Of a stretch of 10,132 nucleotides of DNA, positions 1 to 6,883 are shown piece by piece. A program made the translations under genes and the position numbers. This stretch comes from Rhizobacter sp. GTDB taxonomy: Bacteria; Pseudomonadota; Gammaproteobacteria; Burkholderiales; Burkholderiaceae_C. The stretch spans positions 1 through 10,132 of the forward strand of contig JANYFX010000628.1 of assembly GCA_025359585.1 (NCBI GenBank). The letters are read 5' to 3'. Each line of letters begins with the position of its first letter. Position 1 is the first letter of the stretch. Below the pieces are notes generated by a model, which saw nothing but the letters and a program-made list of their open reading frames with translations, ran no database searches and was not told where the DNA came from.

Positions 1-260
1 GCCAGGCCGACCATCATCAGCGAGCCGAAGATCGCGTTCGCCAGGCCACCGGTCTCGGCCTGGGGTGGCGGCGTCATTTCGGTGAAGGTGGCCAAGGCCA
101 AGCCACCGAAACCCAGGCGCACCGTCTCGAACAGGATCCACAGCAGCCAGAAGATGCCGAAGGCCATCGCTGCGAGCGAGAGCGTCAGCGCAACCACGTT
201 CACACGCTTGCGCCGCGCGTGGTGCGCCAGGCGACTCGCGTCCAATGCGACAGCGCTCAT
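1..260 (-). CDS. pstA: PstA, phosphate ABC transporter permease (5' part, cut by the window edge)
   Basis: The first 86 codons of the second membrane subunit of the high-affinity phosphate importer PstSCAB, which forms the inner-membrane channel with PstC. The visible part has a short basic cytoplasmic N-terminus (RLAHHARRKR, about residues 9-18), then one hydrophobic helix (about 22-45), then a periplasmic stretch with TPPP and GGLANAIFGS, which is typical of PstA just before its conserved permease core. The ATG at 258-260 overlaps the pstC stop codon (ATGA arrangement), which fixes the start and indicates translational coupling with pstC. The permease core with its EAA loop lies beyond the left edge, where pstB and phoU would be expected by analogy with other pst operons. 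The order S-C-A makes the identification firm although the protein is incomplete. Confidence 0.9.
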   Translation of the reverse strand, partial: MSAVALDASRLAHHARRKRVNVVALTLSLAAMAFGIFWLLWILFETVRLGFGGLALATFTEMTPPPQAETGGLANAIFGSLMMVGL

Positions 261-1234
261 GTGCGGCCCCCTTCGTTCTTCTTCAGTTTCGACAGCAGCA
301 GTTTCGACAGCGACAGCACTACGAAGGTGATGAAGAACAAGACCAGACCGAGGTAGATCAGCGAGGCTTGGTGCAGACCTGCGCCGGCTTCGGCGAACTC
401 GTTGGCCAGCGCCGAGCTGATGCTGTTGGCGGCCTCGAAGACCGAGAGCGAGTTCAGCTGGTTGGTGTTGCCGATCACGAAGGTGACCGCCATCGTCTCG
501 CCGAGCGCGCGGCCCAGGCCGAGCATGATGCCGCCGATGACACCGGTCTTGGTGTAAGGCAGCACGACCTTGTAGACCACTTCCCAGGTCGTCGATCCGA
601 GGCTGTACGCCGACTCCTTGAGCGCCTGCGGTGTCACTTCGAACACGTCGCGCATCACCGAGGCGATGAACGGAATCACCATGATCGCCAGGATGATGCC
701 GGCCGACAGGATGCCGATGCCGACCGGCGGGCCCGACACCAGGCTGCCGAGGAACGGCACGCCGGTCAGGAGCGTCTGCAAGGGCGTCTGCACGTAGGTC
801 GCGAGGATCGGCCCGAACACCAGCAGACCCCACATGCCGTAGACGATCGACGGCACGGCGGCCAGCAGTTCGACCGCGATGCCGAGCGGCCGCTTCAGCC
901 ACTTCGGCGACATCTCGGTGAGGAACAGCGCGATGCCGAAACTCACCGGCACGGCGATCACGAGCGCGATGAACGAGGTCATCAGCGTGCCGTAGATCAT
1001 CACCAGGCCGCCGTAGCTGTTCTTGACCGGGTCCCAGTCGCTGCGCCACAGGAAGCTTAAGCCGTATTCCTGGATCGCCGGTGCGGCGCCGATCACCAGC
1101 GAGCCGATGATGCCGGCCAGCAAGGCCAGCGTGAGCAAGGCAGCGGCGTGGGCAAGCACAGAGAACACGGTGTCGGCCCACGGGGCCGAACGGCGTGGTG
1201 CCGGCGGCCGACTCATCGGGTCGCTGCGTTGCAT
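257..1234 (-). CDS. pstC: PstC, phosphate ABC transporter permease
   Basis: Inner-membrane permease of the PstSCAB importer. With the chosen ATG the product is 325 aa, against about 319 in E. coli, and it resembles that protein along its whole length. About six hydrophobic helices are visible (roughly residues 23-47, 77-105, 113-142, 172-193, 229-253 and 290-312). The cytoplasmic coupling loop that contacts the ATPase PstB is present: KESAYSLG near 206-213, then LP at 225-226 and GLGRALGETMAVTF. The start is uncertain. ATG at 1234 gives MQRSDPMSRPP, and a second ATG at 1216 gives 319 aa; neither has a strong Shine-Dalgarno. The frame stays open to 1318, but that part lies in a GC-rich hairpin region and does not look like PstC. 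Its stop overlaps the pstA start, and it lies 103 bases after pstS. Confidence 0.95.
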   Translation of the reverse strand: MQRSDPMSRPPAPRRSAPWADTVFSVLAHAAALLTLALLAGIIGSLVIGAAPAIQEYGLSFLWRSDWDPVKNSYGGLVMIYGTLMTSFIALVIAVPVSFGIALFLTEMSPKWLKRPLGIAVELLAAVPSIVYGMWGLLVFGPILATYVQTPLQTLLTGVPFLGSLVSGPPVGIGILSAGIILAIMVIPFIASVMRDVFEVTPQALKESAYSLGSTTWEVVYKVVLPYTKTGVIGGIMLGLGRALGETMAVTFVIGNTNQLNSLSVFEAANSISSALANEFAEAGAGLHQASLIYLGLVLFFITFVVLSLSKLLLSKLKKNEGGRT

Positions 1235-1303
1235 GTCTTTGCGCTCGTCCTGGCACCTGCTCGCGGGAAGTGTAGCGGCCACGGCCCCTCCGGAAGTTGA
1301 GTG

Positions 1304-1328
1304 GGCGGGGCCGCGCACGGCGCCCGCC
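1304..1328 (-). promoter_or_regulatory. GC-rich intercistronic hairpin between pstS and pstC
   Basis: Starting nine bases after the pstS stop codon, the transcript can fold into GGCGGG pairing with CCCGCC, a single bulged C, then GCCG pairing with CGGC around a four-base TGCG loop. No T-run follows, so it is not a standard intrinsic terminator. By analogy with other transporter operons, a hairpin directly after the binding-protein gene may protect the 3' end of a pstS-only mRNA and lower expression of the permease genes. The pairing is visible; the role is inferred. Confidence 0.5.
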
Positions 1329-1337
1329 GGGGGCTTC

Positions 1338-2369
1338 TTACTTGTACGCGACCGGTTTGCCGGAAGCGTCCTTGATCTCGGCCCACTGCTTGCGCACCAG
1401 CGACTTCACGGCGTCGGGCAAGGAGACGTATTCGAGTTCGGCGGCCATCTTGTCGCCGTTGAGGAAGGCCCACTCGAAGAACTTGAGCGCGTTGCTGGCG
1501 TTGACCGGCTTGTCCTGCACCTTCTGCATCATGATGAAGGTGGCGCCGGTCAGCGGCCAGGCTTCCTTGCCAGCCTGATCGGTCAGCACCTGGTAGAAAG
1601 TCTTGGACCAGTCGGCAGAGGCGGCAGCCGCCTTGAAGTTCGCGTCGTCGGGCTCGGCGAAGTTGCCGTCCTTGTTCTTCAGCAGCGTGTAGGTCATCTT
1701 GTTCTGCTTGACGTAGGCGTACTCGACGTAACCGATCGAGTTCGGCAGGCGGTTGACGAACGCGGCCACGCCTTCATTGCCCTTGCCGCCGGCGCCGGTC
1801 GGCCAGTTCACGGCCGTGCCCTCGCCCACCTTGGCTTGCCACTCGGGGTTCACCTTCGAGAGGTAGTTGGTGAAGATGAAGCTCGTGCCCGAGCCGTCGG
1901 CACGCCGCACCACCGAGATCGCCGCATCGGGCAGCGGCACACCGGGGTTCAGCGCCGTCAGAGCAGCGTCGTTCCACTTCGTGATCTTGCCAAGGAAGAT
2001 GTCGCCGAGCACCAGGCCGGTCAGCTTGATCTGCCCCGGCGCGATGCCCTTGATGTTGACGACTGGCACGACGCCGCCGATGACGGTGGGGAACTGCACC
2101 AGGCCGTCCTTGGCGAGCTGGTCGTCCTTCAGCGGCATGTCGGACGCGCCGAAGTCGACCGTCTTGGCGCGAATCTGGTTCAGGCCTGCGCCCGAACCGA
2201 CCGACTGGTAGTTCATGCGCGCGCCGTTGGCCTTGTTGTAGGCGTCGGCCCATTTGGCATAAAGCGGGGCCGGGAAGGTGGCGCCGGCGCCGGTCACGTC
2301 CTGGGCGAACGACGCGGTGGCAATCACGCCAAGCGCCGCTGTTGCAGAGCGAATGAAGAACGAGTTCAT
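1338..2369 (-). CDS. pstS: PstS, periplasmic phosphate-binding protein
   Basis: Solute-binding protein that captures inorganic phosphate in the periplasm and hands it to PstCA. The product is 343 aa, close to the 346 aa of E. coli PstS. A Sec signal peptide occupies residues 1-22 (MNSFFIRS, hydrophobic core, SFA then QD as the likely cut). Ligand-site motifs follow: TGAGATFPAP (26-35), VDFGASD (71-77, with the Asp equivalent to mature Asp56 of E. coli) and RRADGSGTSF (155-164, with the phosphate-binding Arg). The ATG at 2369 is chosen because GGAAAGG lies seven bases upstream and it begins directly at the signal peptide. An in-frame ATG at 2399 has no such site and sits near the predicted transcription start. 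It is first in the pst operon, directly behind a PhoB box, so induction by phosphate starvation is expected. Confidence 0.97.
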   Translation of the reverse strand: MNSFFIRSATAALGVIATASFAQDVTGAGATFPAPLYAKWADAYNKANGARMNYQSVGSGAGLNQIRAKTVDFGASDMPLKDDQLAKDGLVQFPTVIGGVVPVVNIKGIAPGQIKLTGLVLGDIFLGKITKWNDAALTALNPGVPLPDAAISVVRRADGSGTSFIFTNYLSKVNPEWQAKVGEGTAVNWPTGAGGKGNEGVAAFVNRLPNSIGYVEYAYVKQNKMTYTLLKNKDGNFAEPDDANFKAAAASADWSKTFYQVLTDQAGKEAWPLTGATFIMMQKVQDKPVNASNALKFFEWAFLNGDKMAAELEYVSLPDAVKSLVRKQWAEIKDASGKPVAYK

Positions 2370-2406
2370 GGGCAAGCCTTTCCGTGCATTTGAGTTCATG
2401 CGCCGG

Positions 2407-2440
2407 ACTGTAGGGATGCCACATGACAAGCCTGTGACAA
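2407..2440 (-). promoter_or_regulatory. PhoB-dependent pstS promoter: Pho box plus -10
   Basis: On the minus strand, TTGTCAC-AGGC-TTGTCAT (2440 to 2423) forms two direct 7-mers 11 bases apart, the arrangement of a Pho box (consensus CTGTCAT, four-base spacer, CTGTCAY). Ten bases further on is TACAGT (2412 to 2407), four of six matches to a -10. In PhoB-activated promoters the box replaces the -35 and ends about 10 bases before the -10, so the spacing fits well. Transcription should start near 2400, leaving a leader of about 30 bases that contains the GGAAAGG ribosome binding site of pstS. The spacer is GC-richer than in E. coli, as expected in a high-GC genome. Confidence 0.8.
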
Positions 2441-2453
2441 CGGCACTTCACAT

Positions 2454-2483
2454 CGCACCCGCGTGCGCTGGCACGCGGGTGCG
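2454..2483 (-). promoter_or_regulatory. Perfect 13-bp inverted repeat in the glmM-pstS gap
   Basis: CGCACCCGCGTGC (2454-2466) and GCACGCGGGTGCG (2471-2483) are exact reverse complements around a four-base GCTG loop. The hairpin lies 72 bases beyond the glmM stop and upstream of the pstS Pho box. No T-run follows on either strand, so it is not a classic intrinsic terminator. It could protect the glmM 3' end, aid Rho-dependent termination, or act at the DNA level between the two Pho-box clusters. The structure is certain; the function is not. Confidence 0.6.
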
Positions 2484-2490
2484 CCTGCCA

Positions 2491-2519
2491 CTGTCACATT
2501 GAATTCACGGCCTTGTCAC
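2491..2519 (+). promoter_or_regulatory. Second Pho-box-like array, oriented away from pstS
   Basis: Three 7-mers at an exact 11-base period on the plus strand: CTGTCAC (2491-2497), AATTCAC (2502-2508, degenerate) and TTGTCAC (2513-2519), with spacers ATTG and GGCC. The two outer repeats match the PhoB half-site as well as those of the pstS box do; the middle one is poor. The orientation is opposite to pstS, pointing into the 3' end of glmM. Ten bases downstream there is only a weak -10 (around 2529-2535), so an antisense promoter is uncertain. It may instead be an auxiliary PhoB site. Confidence 0.5.
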
Positions 2520-2555
2520 ATCGGCCGGCATGCTTGAGGCCACCGCGCGGAGCGG

Positions 2556-3884
2556 CTAGGCCAGCGTGTCTGCGATGCGCTCGGCACAGCGCCGAGCTTG
2601 CGCCGCATCACGCGCTTCGACCATCACGCGCACCAAAGGCTCGGTGCCCGATGGCCGGATCAAGACGCGGCCCGCGTCGCCGAGTTCGTGGGTCACCGCT
2701 GTCTGCGCGGCTGCGAGCGCGGCGTTGCTCTTCCAGTCGCTGCCCGGCTTCAGGCGCACATTGATCAGCGTCTGCGGAAACAGCGTCACCTCTTCCAGCA
2801 GCTGGGCCATCGACCGGCCCGAGCGGCTCACGGCCTGCAGCACCAGCAGCGCGCTGACGATGCCGTCGCCGGTCGTGTGCTTGTCGAGTGCCAGCAGATG
2901 CCCGGAGCCTTCGCCGCCTAGTTGCCAGCCGCGCGCCACCAGTTCTTCGAGCACGTAACGGTCGCCGACCTTGGCGCGCACGAAGCCGACACCCCGCTGG
3001 CGCAAGGCCAGCTCGACAGCCATGTTGGTCATCAGCGTGCCCACCGCGCCGGGCACCGCGACACCTTGTGCTAGGCGGTCGTTGACCATCAGGTAGAGCA
3101 GCTCGTCGCCGTTGTACAGGCGCCCCGCGGCGTCGACGAGTTGCAGGCGGTCGGCGTCGCCATCGAGTGCCACGCCGTAGTGCGCGCGGTGTTCCTTGAC
3201 GGCGGCCACCAGCGCCGCTGGCGAGGTGGCGCCGAAACCGGCGTTGATGTTGGTGCCGTCGGGGCTGCAGCCGATGGCAACGACTTCGGCGCCGAGTTCG
3301 TGGAAGACGTTGGGGGCGACGTTGTAGGCCGCGCCGTGGGCGGCATCGACGACGATCTTCAGGCCCTTCAACGACAGCTCGCTGCTGAACGTGCTCTTGC
3401 AGAATTCGATGTAGCGACCGCGCGCGTCTTCAAGCTTGCGGGCCTTGCCCAGGTCGGCCGAACTGACCCACTGCGCGGGCTGCTCCAGGGCCGCTTCGAC
3501 TTGCTGTTCCCAGACGTCGGGCAGCTTTTCGCCACGCGCCGAGAAGGACTTGATGCCGTTGTCGGGGAAGGCGTTGTGCGACGCGCTGATCACCACGCCG
3601 AGGCTGAGTCGCAATGCGCGCGTCAGGTAGGCCACGCCCGGTGTCGGCAGCGGGCCGGTCATCAGCACGTCGACACCGGCCGAAGCGAAGCCGGCCTCGA
3701 GCGCCGACTCGATCATGTAGCCCGAGATGCGCGTGTCCTTGCCGATCAACACCGTGGGCCTGGTATCGCCCTGCTTCAGGACACGGCCGACGGCGTGGCC
3801 GAGACGCAGCATGAAGTCGGGAGTGATCGGCGATTGACCCACGGTGCCACGAATGCCATCGGTGCCGAAATAAGTTCTGCTCAT
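2556..3884 (-). CDS. glmM: GlmM, phosphoglucosamine mutase
   Basis: Cytoplasmic enzyme converting glucosamine-6-phosphate to glucosamine-1-phosphate, the step before GlmU in making UDP-GlcNAc for peptidoglycan and LPS. The product is 442 aa (E. coli 445) and shows the alpha-D-phosphohexomutase layout: FGTDGIRG near the N-terminus, the phosphoserine loop ISASHN with Ser102 at the E. coli position, the magnesium loop DGDADR at 241-246 (Asp241, 243 and 245), and the phosphate-binding loop RPSGTEP at 410-416. The active form is expected to be phosphorylated on Ser102. The ATG at 3884 has GAGGAG nine bases upstream and gives the usual MSRTYFGTDGIRG start; the open frame continues to 3944, into the folP end, without family resemblance. 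It lies 40 bases after folP, as in the ftsH-folP-glmM cluster of many Proteobacteria. Confidence 0.97.
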   Translation of the reverse strand: MSRTYFGTDGIRGTVGQSPITPDFMLRLGHAVGRVLKQGDTRPTVLIGKDTRISGYMIESALEAGFASAGVDVLMTGPLPTPGVAYLTRALRLSLGVVISASHNAFPDNGIKSFSARGEKLPDVWEQQVEAALEQPAQWVSSADLGKARKLEDARGRYIEFCKSTFSSELSLKGLKIVVDAAHGAAYNVAPNVFHELGAEVVAIGCSPDGTNINAGFGATSPAALVAAVKEHRAHYGVALDGDADRLQLVDAAGRLYNGDELLYLMVNDRLAQGVAVPGAVGTLMTNMAVELALRQRGVGFVRAKVGDRYVLEELVARGWQLGGEGSGHLLALDKHTTGDGIVSALLVLQAVSRSGRSMAQLLEEVTLFPQTLINVRLKPGSDWKSNAALAAAQTAVTHELGDAGRVLIRPSGTEPLVRVMVEARDAAQARRCAERIADTLA

Positions 3885-3908
3885 GTTCTGGTGCTCTCCT
3901 CGGCGCGG

Positions 3909-3936
3909 ATTATCGGCGTCGGTCTCAGCCCGGCAA
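3909..3936 (-). promoter_or_regulatory. Possible internal promoter for glmM
   Basis: On the minus strand TTGCCG (3936 to 3931, four of six matches to -35), a 16-base spacer and GATAAT (3914 to 3909, five of six to -10) straddle the folP stop codon. Transcription would start near 3902, leaving about 18 bases before the glmM ATG, which still includes the GAGGAG site. It would let the essential glmM be expressed apart from folP. This is a consensus match only; chance hexamers of this quality are not rare. Confidence 0.3.
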
Positions 3937-4755
3937 TCCCGCAACCGACCACAGCTTCAAGGCATCGACGGTCTGTGCGACATCGTGCACACGCACGATG
4001 CGCGCGCCGTGCTGCACCGCCGCCAGCGCAGCGGCCACGCTGGCCGACTGGCGGTCTGCCACACCCCGCCCGGTGATCACCCCCAATGTCGACTTGCGCG
4101 ACCAGCCGACGAGCAAGGGCCGACCCAGCGTCAGCAATTCGCGCTGCCGGCGCAACAGTGCGACGTTGTGCTCGGGGCTTTTGCCGAAGCCGATGCCAGG
4201 ATCGAAAACGATGCGCCCGCTGGCAACGCCACGGGCTTCGAGCACTTGGCCACGCCAGCGCAGAAATTCACCGACTTCTTCGATCACGTCGTCGTACGCC
4301 GGCCGGGCCTGCATCGAAGCTGGCGTGCCGCGCATGTGCATCAGGCAGACACCGCAGCGGCCGTGCCCGGCCACCACGTCGAGCGCGCCCGGTGTCTGCA
4401 GCGCGTTGATGTCGTTGACGATGTCGGCGCCCAGGGCCAGCGCGGCGCGCATCACTTCAGACTTTTGGGTGTCGACCGAGACCGGGCAACCGAGCCGCAG
4501 CGCGGCTTCGAGCACCGGCAGAACGCGTGCGAGCTCTTCTTCCAGAGGGACGGCCTGCGCGCCTGGGCGGGTCGACTCGCCACCGATGTCGAGAATGTGC
4601 GCGCCGTCGTTCAAGAGCTGCTCGCAGTGGGCCAGCGCCTGCGCCGTGCCGGCATGCCGCCCGCCGTCGGAAAACGAATCGGGCGTGACGTTGACGATGC
4701 CCATCACGCGCGGCTGCGTGAGGTCGATGTCGAAGCGTGTGGTGAGCCAGTGCAT
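3925..4755 (-). CDS. folP: FolP, dihydropteroate synthase
   Basis: Cytoplasmic folate-pathway enzyme that condenses 6-hydroxymethyl-7,8-dihydropterin pyrophosphate with p-aminobenzoate to give 7,8-dihydropteroate; it is the sulfonamide target. The product is 276 aa (E. coli 282). Family motifs run in order: NVTPDSFSDGG (22-32, pyrophosphate and metal site), GGESTRPG (58-65), SVDT (93-96), MHMRGTP (139-145), DPGIGFGK (185-192), GWSRKS (217-222) and RVHD (255-258). Asp185, Lys221, Arg255 and His257 coincide with E. coli numbering. Nothing suggests a resistance-type insertion. ATG at 4755 is the natural start, because the conserved strand R-DIDLTQPRVMGIVN follows; its Shine-Dalgarno is weak. A terminator separates it from ftsH, so it depends on read-through or on a promoter I cannot point to. 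glmM follows 40 bases later. Confidence 0.96.
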   Translation of the reverse strand: MHWLTTRFDIDLTQPRVMGIVNVTPDSFSDGGRHAGTAQALAHCEQLLNDGAHILDIGGESTRPGAQAVPLEEELARVLPVLEAALRLGCPVSVDTQKSEVMRAALALGADIVNDINALQTPGALDVVAGHGRCGVCLMHMRGTPASMQARPAYDDVIEEVGEFLRWRGQVLEARGVASGRIVFDPGIGFGKSPEHNVALLRRQRELLTLGRPLLVGWSRKSTLGVITGRGVADRQSASVAAALAAVQHGARIVRVHDVAQTVDALKLWSVAGLPG

Positions 4756-4778
4756 GGCGAAGCTCGAACAGTGCAGCG

Positions 4779-4805
4779 CAAACAGAAACGGGGCCGAAGC
4801 CCCGT
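4779..4805 (-). terminator. Intrinsic terminator after ftsH with a UUCG tetraloop
   Basis: On the minus strand ACGGGGC (4805 to 4799), loop TTCG, then GCCCCGT (4794 to 4788) makes a perfect 7-bp stem closed by the extra-stable C(UUCG)G tetraloop. It is followed by TTCTGTTTG, a moderately T-rich tail. It begins 26 bases after the ftsH stop and ends about 30 bases before the folP ATG. The interrupted T-run suggests partial rather than complete termination, which would lower folP-glmM expression relative to ftsH. Confidence 0.75.
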
Positions 4806-4831
4806 GTCGTGGATGAAAAGCAGCTCGGCCC

Positions 4832-6733
4832 TCAGGCCGTTGCCGCCGCCGTGCCGGGCGCCGCAGGCGGTGTCGGCGGCACCGTCTTGCTCATCGAAGG
4901 GTTCCAGTCCTTCGGCGGGCGCGGCGGCTTGTCGTTCATGATGTCGTCGATCTGCTCGGTGTCGATGGTCTCGTACTCGAGCAAGGCGTTGGCCATCGCG
5001 TGCATCTTGTCCTTGTTGTCTTCGATCAGCTTGCGCGCGATCGCGTACTGCTCGTCGAGGATCTTGCGAATCTCGCGGTCGACCGACTGCATGGTCTGCT
5101 CGCTCATGTTGGTCGTTTTCGTGACCGAGCGGCCGAGGAAGACCTCGCCTTCGTTGTCGGCATAGACCATGGTGCCGAGCGCGTCGGTCATGCCGTAGCG
5201 CGTGACCATGTCGCGGGCGATGTGCGTGGCACGCTCGAAATCGTTGCTGGCACCGGTGGTCATCTCCCCGATGAACACTTCTTCGGCAATGCGGCCACCG
5301 AACAGGATCGAGATCGTGCTCAGCATCCGGACCTTGTCGGTGCTGTAGCGGTCGCCTTCGGGCAGCTGCATCGTGACGCCGAGAGCACGGCCGCGCGGAA
5401 TGACCGTCACCTTGTGCACCGGGTCGGCCTTGGGCACCAGCCGCGCCACCAGCGCGTGGCCCGACTCGTGGTAGGCCGTGTTGCGGCGCTCGTCTTCGGC
5501 CATGGCCATCGACTTGCGCTCCGGGCCCATCATGATCTTGTCTTTCGCCTTCTCGAAGTCGCCCATCTCGACCACACGGCCGTTGCGGCGCGCGGCGAAC
5601 AGAGCCGCTTCGTTCACGAGGTTGGCCAGATCGGCACCGGAGAAGCCCGGCGTACCACGCGCGAGGATGTCGGCGCGAATGTCTTGACCGACCGGCACCT
5701 TGCGCATGTGCACGTTCAGGATCTGCTCGCGGCCACGCACGTCGGGCAAGGTCACGTAGACCTGGCGGTCGAAGCGGCCCGGGCGCAGCAGTGCGGGGTC
5801 GAGGATGTCGGGCCGGTTGGTCGCGGCCATCACGATCACGCCGAGGTTGGTCTCGAAGCCGTCCATCTCGACCAGCATCTGGTTCAGCGTCTGCTCGCGT
5901 TCGTCGTTGCCGCCGCCCAGACCGGCGCCACGGTGGCGGCCGACCGCGTCGATTTCATCGACGAAGATGATGCAGGGCGAGCTTTTCTTGGCCTGCTCGA
6001 ACATGTCGCGCACACGGGCGGCGCCCACGCCGACGAACATCTCGACGAAGTCGGAACCCGAGATCGAGAAGAACGGGACCTTGGCTTCGCCGGCGATCGC
6101 CTTGGCGAGCAAGGTCTTGCCGGTGCCCGGAGGGCCCACGAGCAACACGCCGCGCGGAATGCGGCCGCCGAGTTTCTGGAACTTCTGCGGGTCTTTCAGG
6201 AAGTCGACCAGTTCCTTGACCTCTTCCTTGGCCTCGTCGCAGCCGGCCACATCGGCGAAGGTGGTCGTGTTGTTGGCCTCGTCGAGCATGCGCGCCTTGC
6301 TCTTGCCGAAGCTGAAGGCGCCGCCCTTGCCGCCACCCTGCATCTGGCGCATGAAGTAGATCCAGACACCGATCAGCAACAGAATCGGGCCCCACGACGC
6401 CAGCATGCTGAGCAGGAACGAAGGTTCCTCGCGCGGCTTGACATCGAACTTGACGTTGTTGGCGATCAGGTCGCCGATCAGACCGCGGTCGAGGTAGGTC
6501 GCGGTGGTGCGCAACTCTTTGTCGTCGCTGGTCTTGGCGCGGATCTCGGTGCCGCCTGCGCTCTCTTGCAACTGCACGCTCTTGATGCGCTTGCTGCGAA
6601 CCTCTTCAAGGAAGTCGGAGTACCCGATCATTCCGGTTTGCGATGCACTTCTGTCGAACTGTTTGAACACGGTGAACAGCACGAGTGCGATCACCAGCCA
6701 GACAGCCACTTTAGAGAACCATTGATTGTTCAC
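4832..6733 (-). CDS. ftsH: FtsH, membrane-bound ATP-dependent zinc metalloprotease
   Basis: Hexameric AAA+ protease of the inner membrane that degrades misassembled membrane proteins and, in E. coli, short-lived regulators such as sigma-32 and LpxC. The product is 633 aa (E. coli 644). Parts in order: transmembrane helix 1 (about 8-24), a periplasmic domain, helix 2 (about 105-127), Walker A GPPGTGKT (200-207), Walker B IIFVDEID (255-262), second region of homology ending RPGRFD (to 322), zinc motif HESGH (422-426), third zinc ligand Asp at about 498 in GASNDFERAT, and a Pro/Ala-rich tail that is probably disordered. The start is GTG at 6733, giving the usual MNNQWFSKVAVWLV, with GGAG five bases upstream; the open frame extends 13 codons further without family resemblance. 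It follows rlmE by 150 bases, as in the E. coli rlmE-ftsH operon, and is followed by a terminator. Confidence 0.97.
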   Translation of the reverse strand: MNNQWFSKVAVWLVIALVLFTVFKQFDRSASQTGMIGYSDFLEEVRSKRIKSVQLQESAGGTEIRAKTSDDKELRTTATYLDRGLIGDLIANNVKFDVKPREEPSFLLSMLASWGPILLLIGVWIYFMRQMQGGGKGGAFSFGKSKARMLDEANNTTTFADVAGCDEAKEEVKELVDFLKDPQKFQKLGGRIPRGVLLVGPPGTGKTLLAKAIAGEAKVPFFSISGSDFVEMFVGVGAARVRDMFEQAKKSSPCIIFVDEIDAVGRHRGAGLGGGNDEREQTLNQMLVEMDGFETNLGVIVMAATNRPDILDPALLRPGRFDRQVYVTLPDVRGREQILNVHMRKVPVGQDIRADILARGTPGFSGADLANLVNEAALFAARRNGRVVEMGDFEKAKDKIMMGPERKSMAMAEDERRNTAYHESGHALVARLVPKADPVHKVTVIPRGRALGVTMQLPEGDRYSTDKVRMLSTISILFGGRIAEEVFIGEMTTGASNDFERATHIARDMVTRYGMTDALGTMVYADNEGEVFLGRSVTKTTNMSEQTMQSVDREIRKILDEQYAIARKLIEDNKDKMHAMANALLEYETIDTEQIDDIMNDKPPRPPKDWNPSMSKTVPPTPPAAPGTAAATA

Positions 6734-6806
6734 CGCAACTCCATTTCCGGTCCATGAGCTTCGACGCGGCAACCTCGTGCCGCACCATGCAAGCCATGTG
6801 CGGACG

Positions 6807-6822
6807 ATTTTAGACCAGTCAA
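6807..6822 (-). promoter_or_regulatory. Candidate promoter elements in the rlmE-ftsH gap
   Basis: The 150-base gap holds TTGACT (6822 to 6817, five of six to a -35) and TAAAAT (6812 to 6807, five of six to a -10), but only four bases separate them, so they cannot serve one sigma-70 promoter together. TAAAAT alone would start transcription near 6800 and give a 67-base ftsH leader. CTTGAC resembles the -35 of heat-shock sigma-32, with a poor CCGCAC match about 14 bases on. In E. coli ftsH is under sigma-32 control; here that is only a possibility. No terminator is visible after rlmE, so co-transcription is also likely. Confidence 0.3.
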
Positions 6823-6883
6823 GCCCCGAGTTCGCATTGCAATCCCCGCAGGCCGCGAGCGTGTATCGGGCTGTTTGTGCGCC

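Noticed and set aside
245..1060. Plus-strand open frame of 271 codons opposite pstC
   Set aside because: Extreme His, Arg, Glu and Gln content and complete overlap with PstC, which matches its family throughout.
1023..2393. Plus-strand open frame of 456 codons opposite pstC and pstS
   Set aside because: Antisense shadow crossing two firmly identified genes and their gap; its low-complexity composition comes from high GC at third codon positions.
2370..2429. N-terminally extended pstS starting upstream (TTG at 2429 or ATG at 2399)
   Set aside because: The extension would begin inside the Pho box or at the predicted transcription start and would bury the signal peptide; GGAAAGG is correctly placed only for the ATG at 2369.
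3141..4941. Plus-strand open frames opposite glmM and folP
   Set aside because: They overlap two enzymes with complete catalytic motifs and have no signature of their own.
5000..6757. Long plus-strand open frame (about 585 codons) opposite ftsH
   Set aside because: It mirrors the ftsH codons in antisense, is rich in His, Arg, Gln and Asp in the pattern typical of GC-rich shadow frames, and has no recognisable motif. FtsH on the other strand is certain.
6734..6772. ftsH start 13 codons upstream of the GTG
   Set aside because: The extension (MPRRSSWTGNGVA) is not FtsH-like, and the GGAG site sits correctly for the GTG at 6733.
6790..6825. Confident heat-shock sigma-32 promoter for ftsH
   Set aside because: CTTGAC is a fair -35, but the expected -10 region matches only partly (CCGCAC). 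It is kept as a low-confidence note inside the promoter feature.
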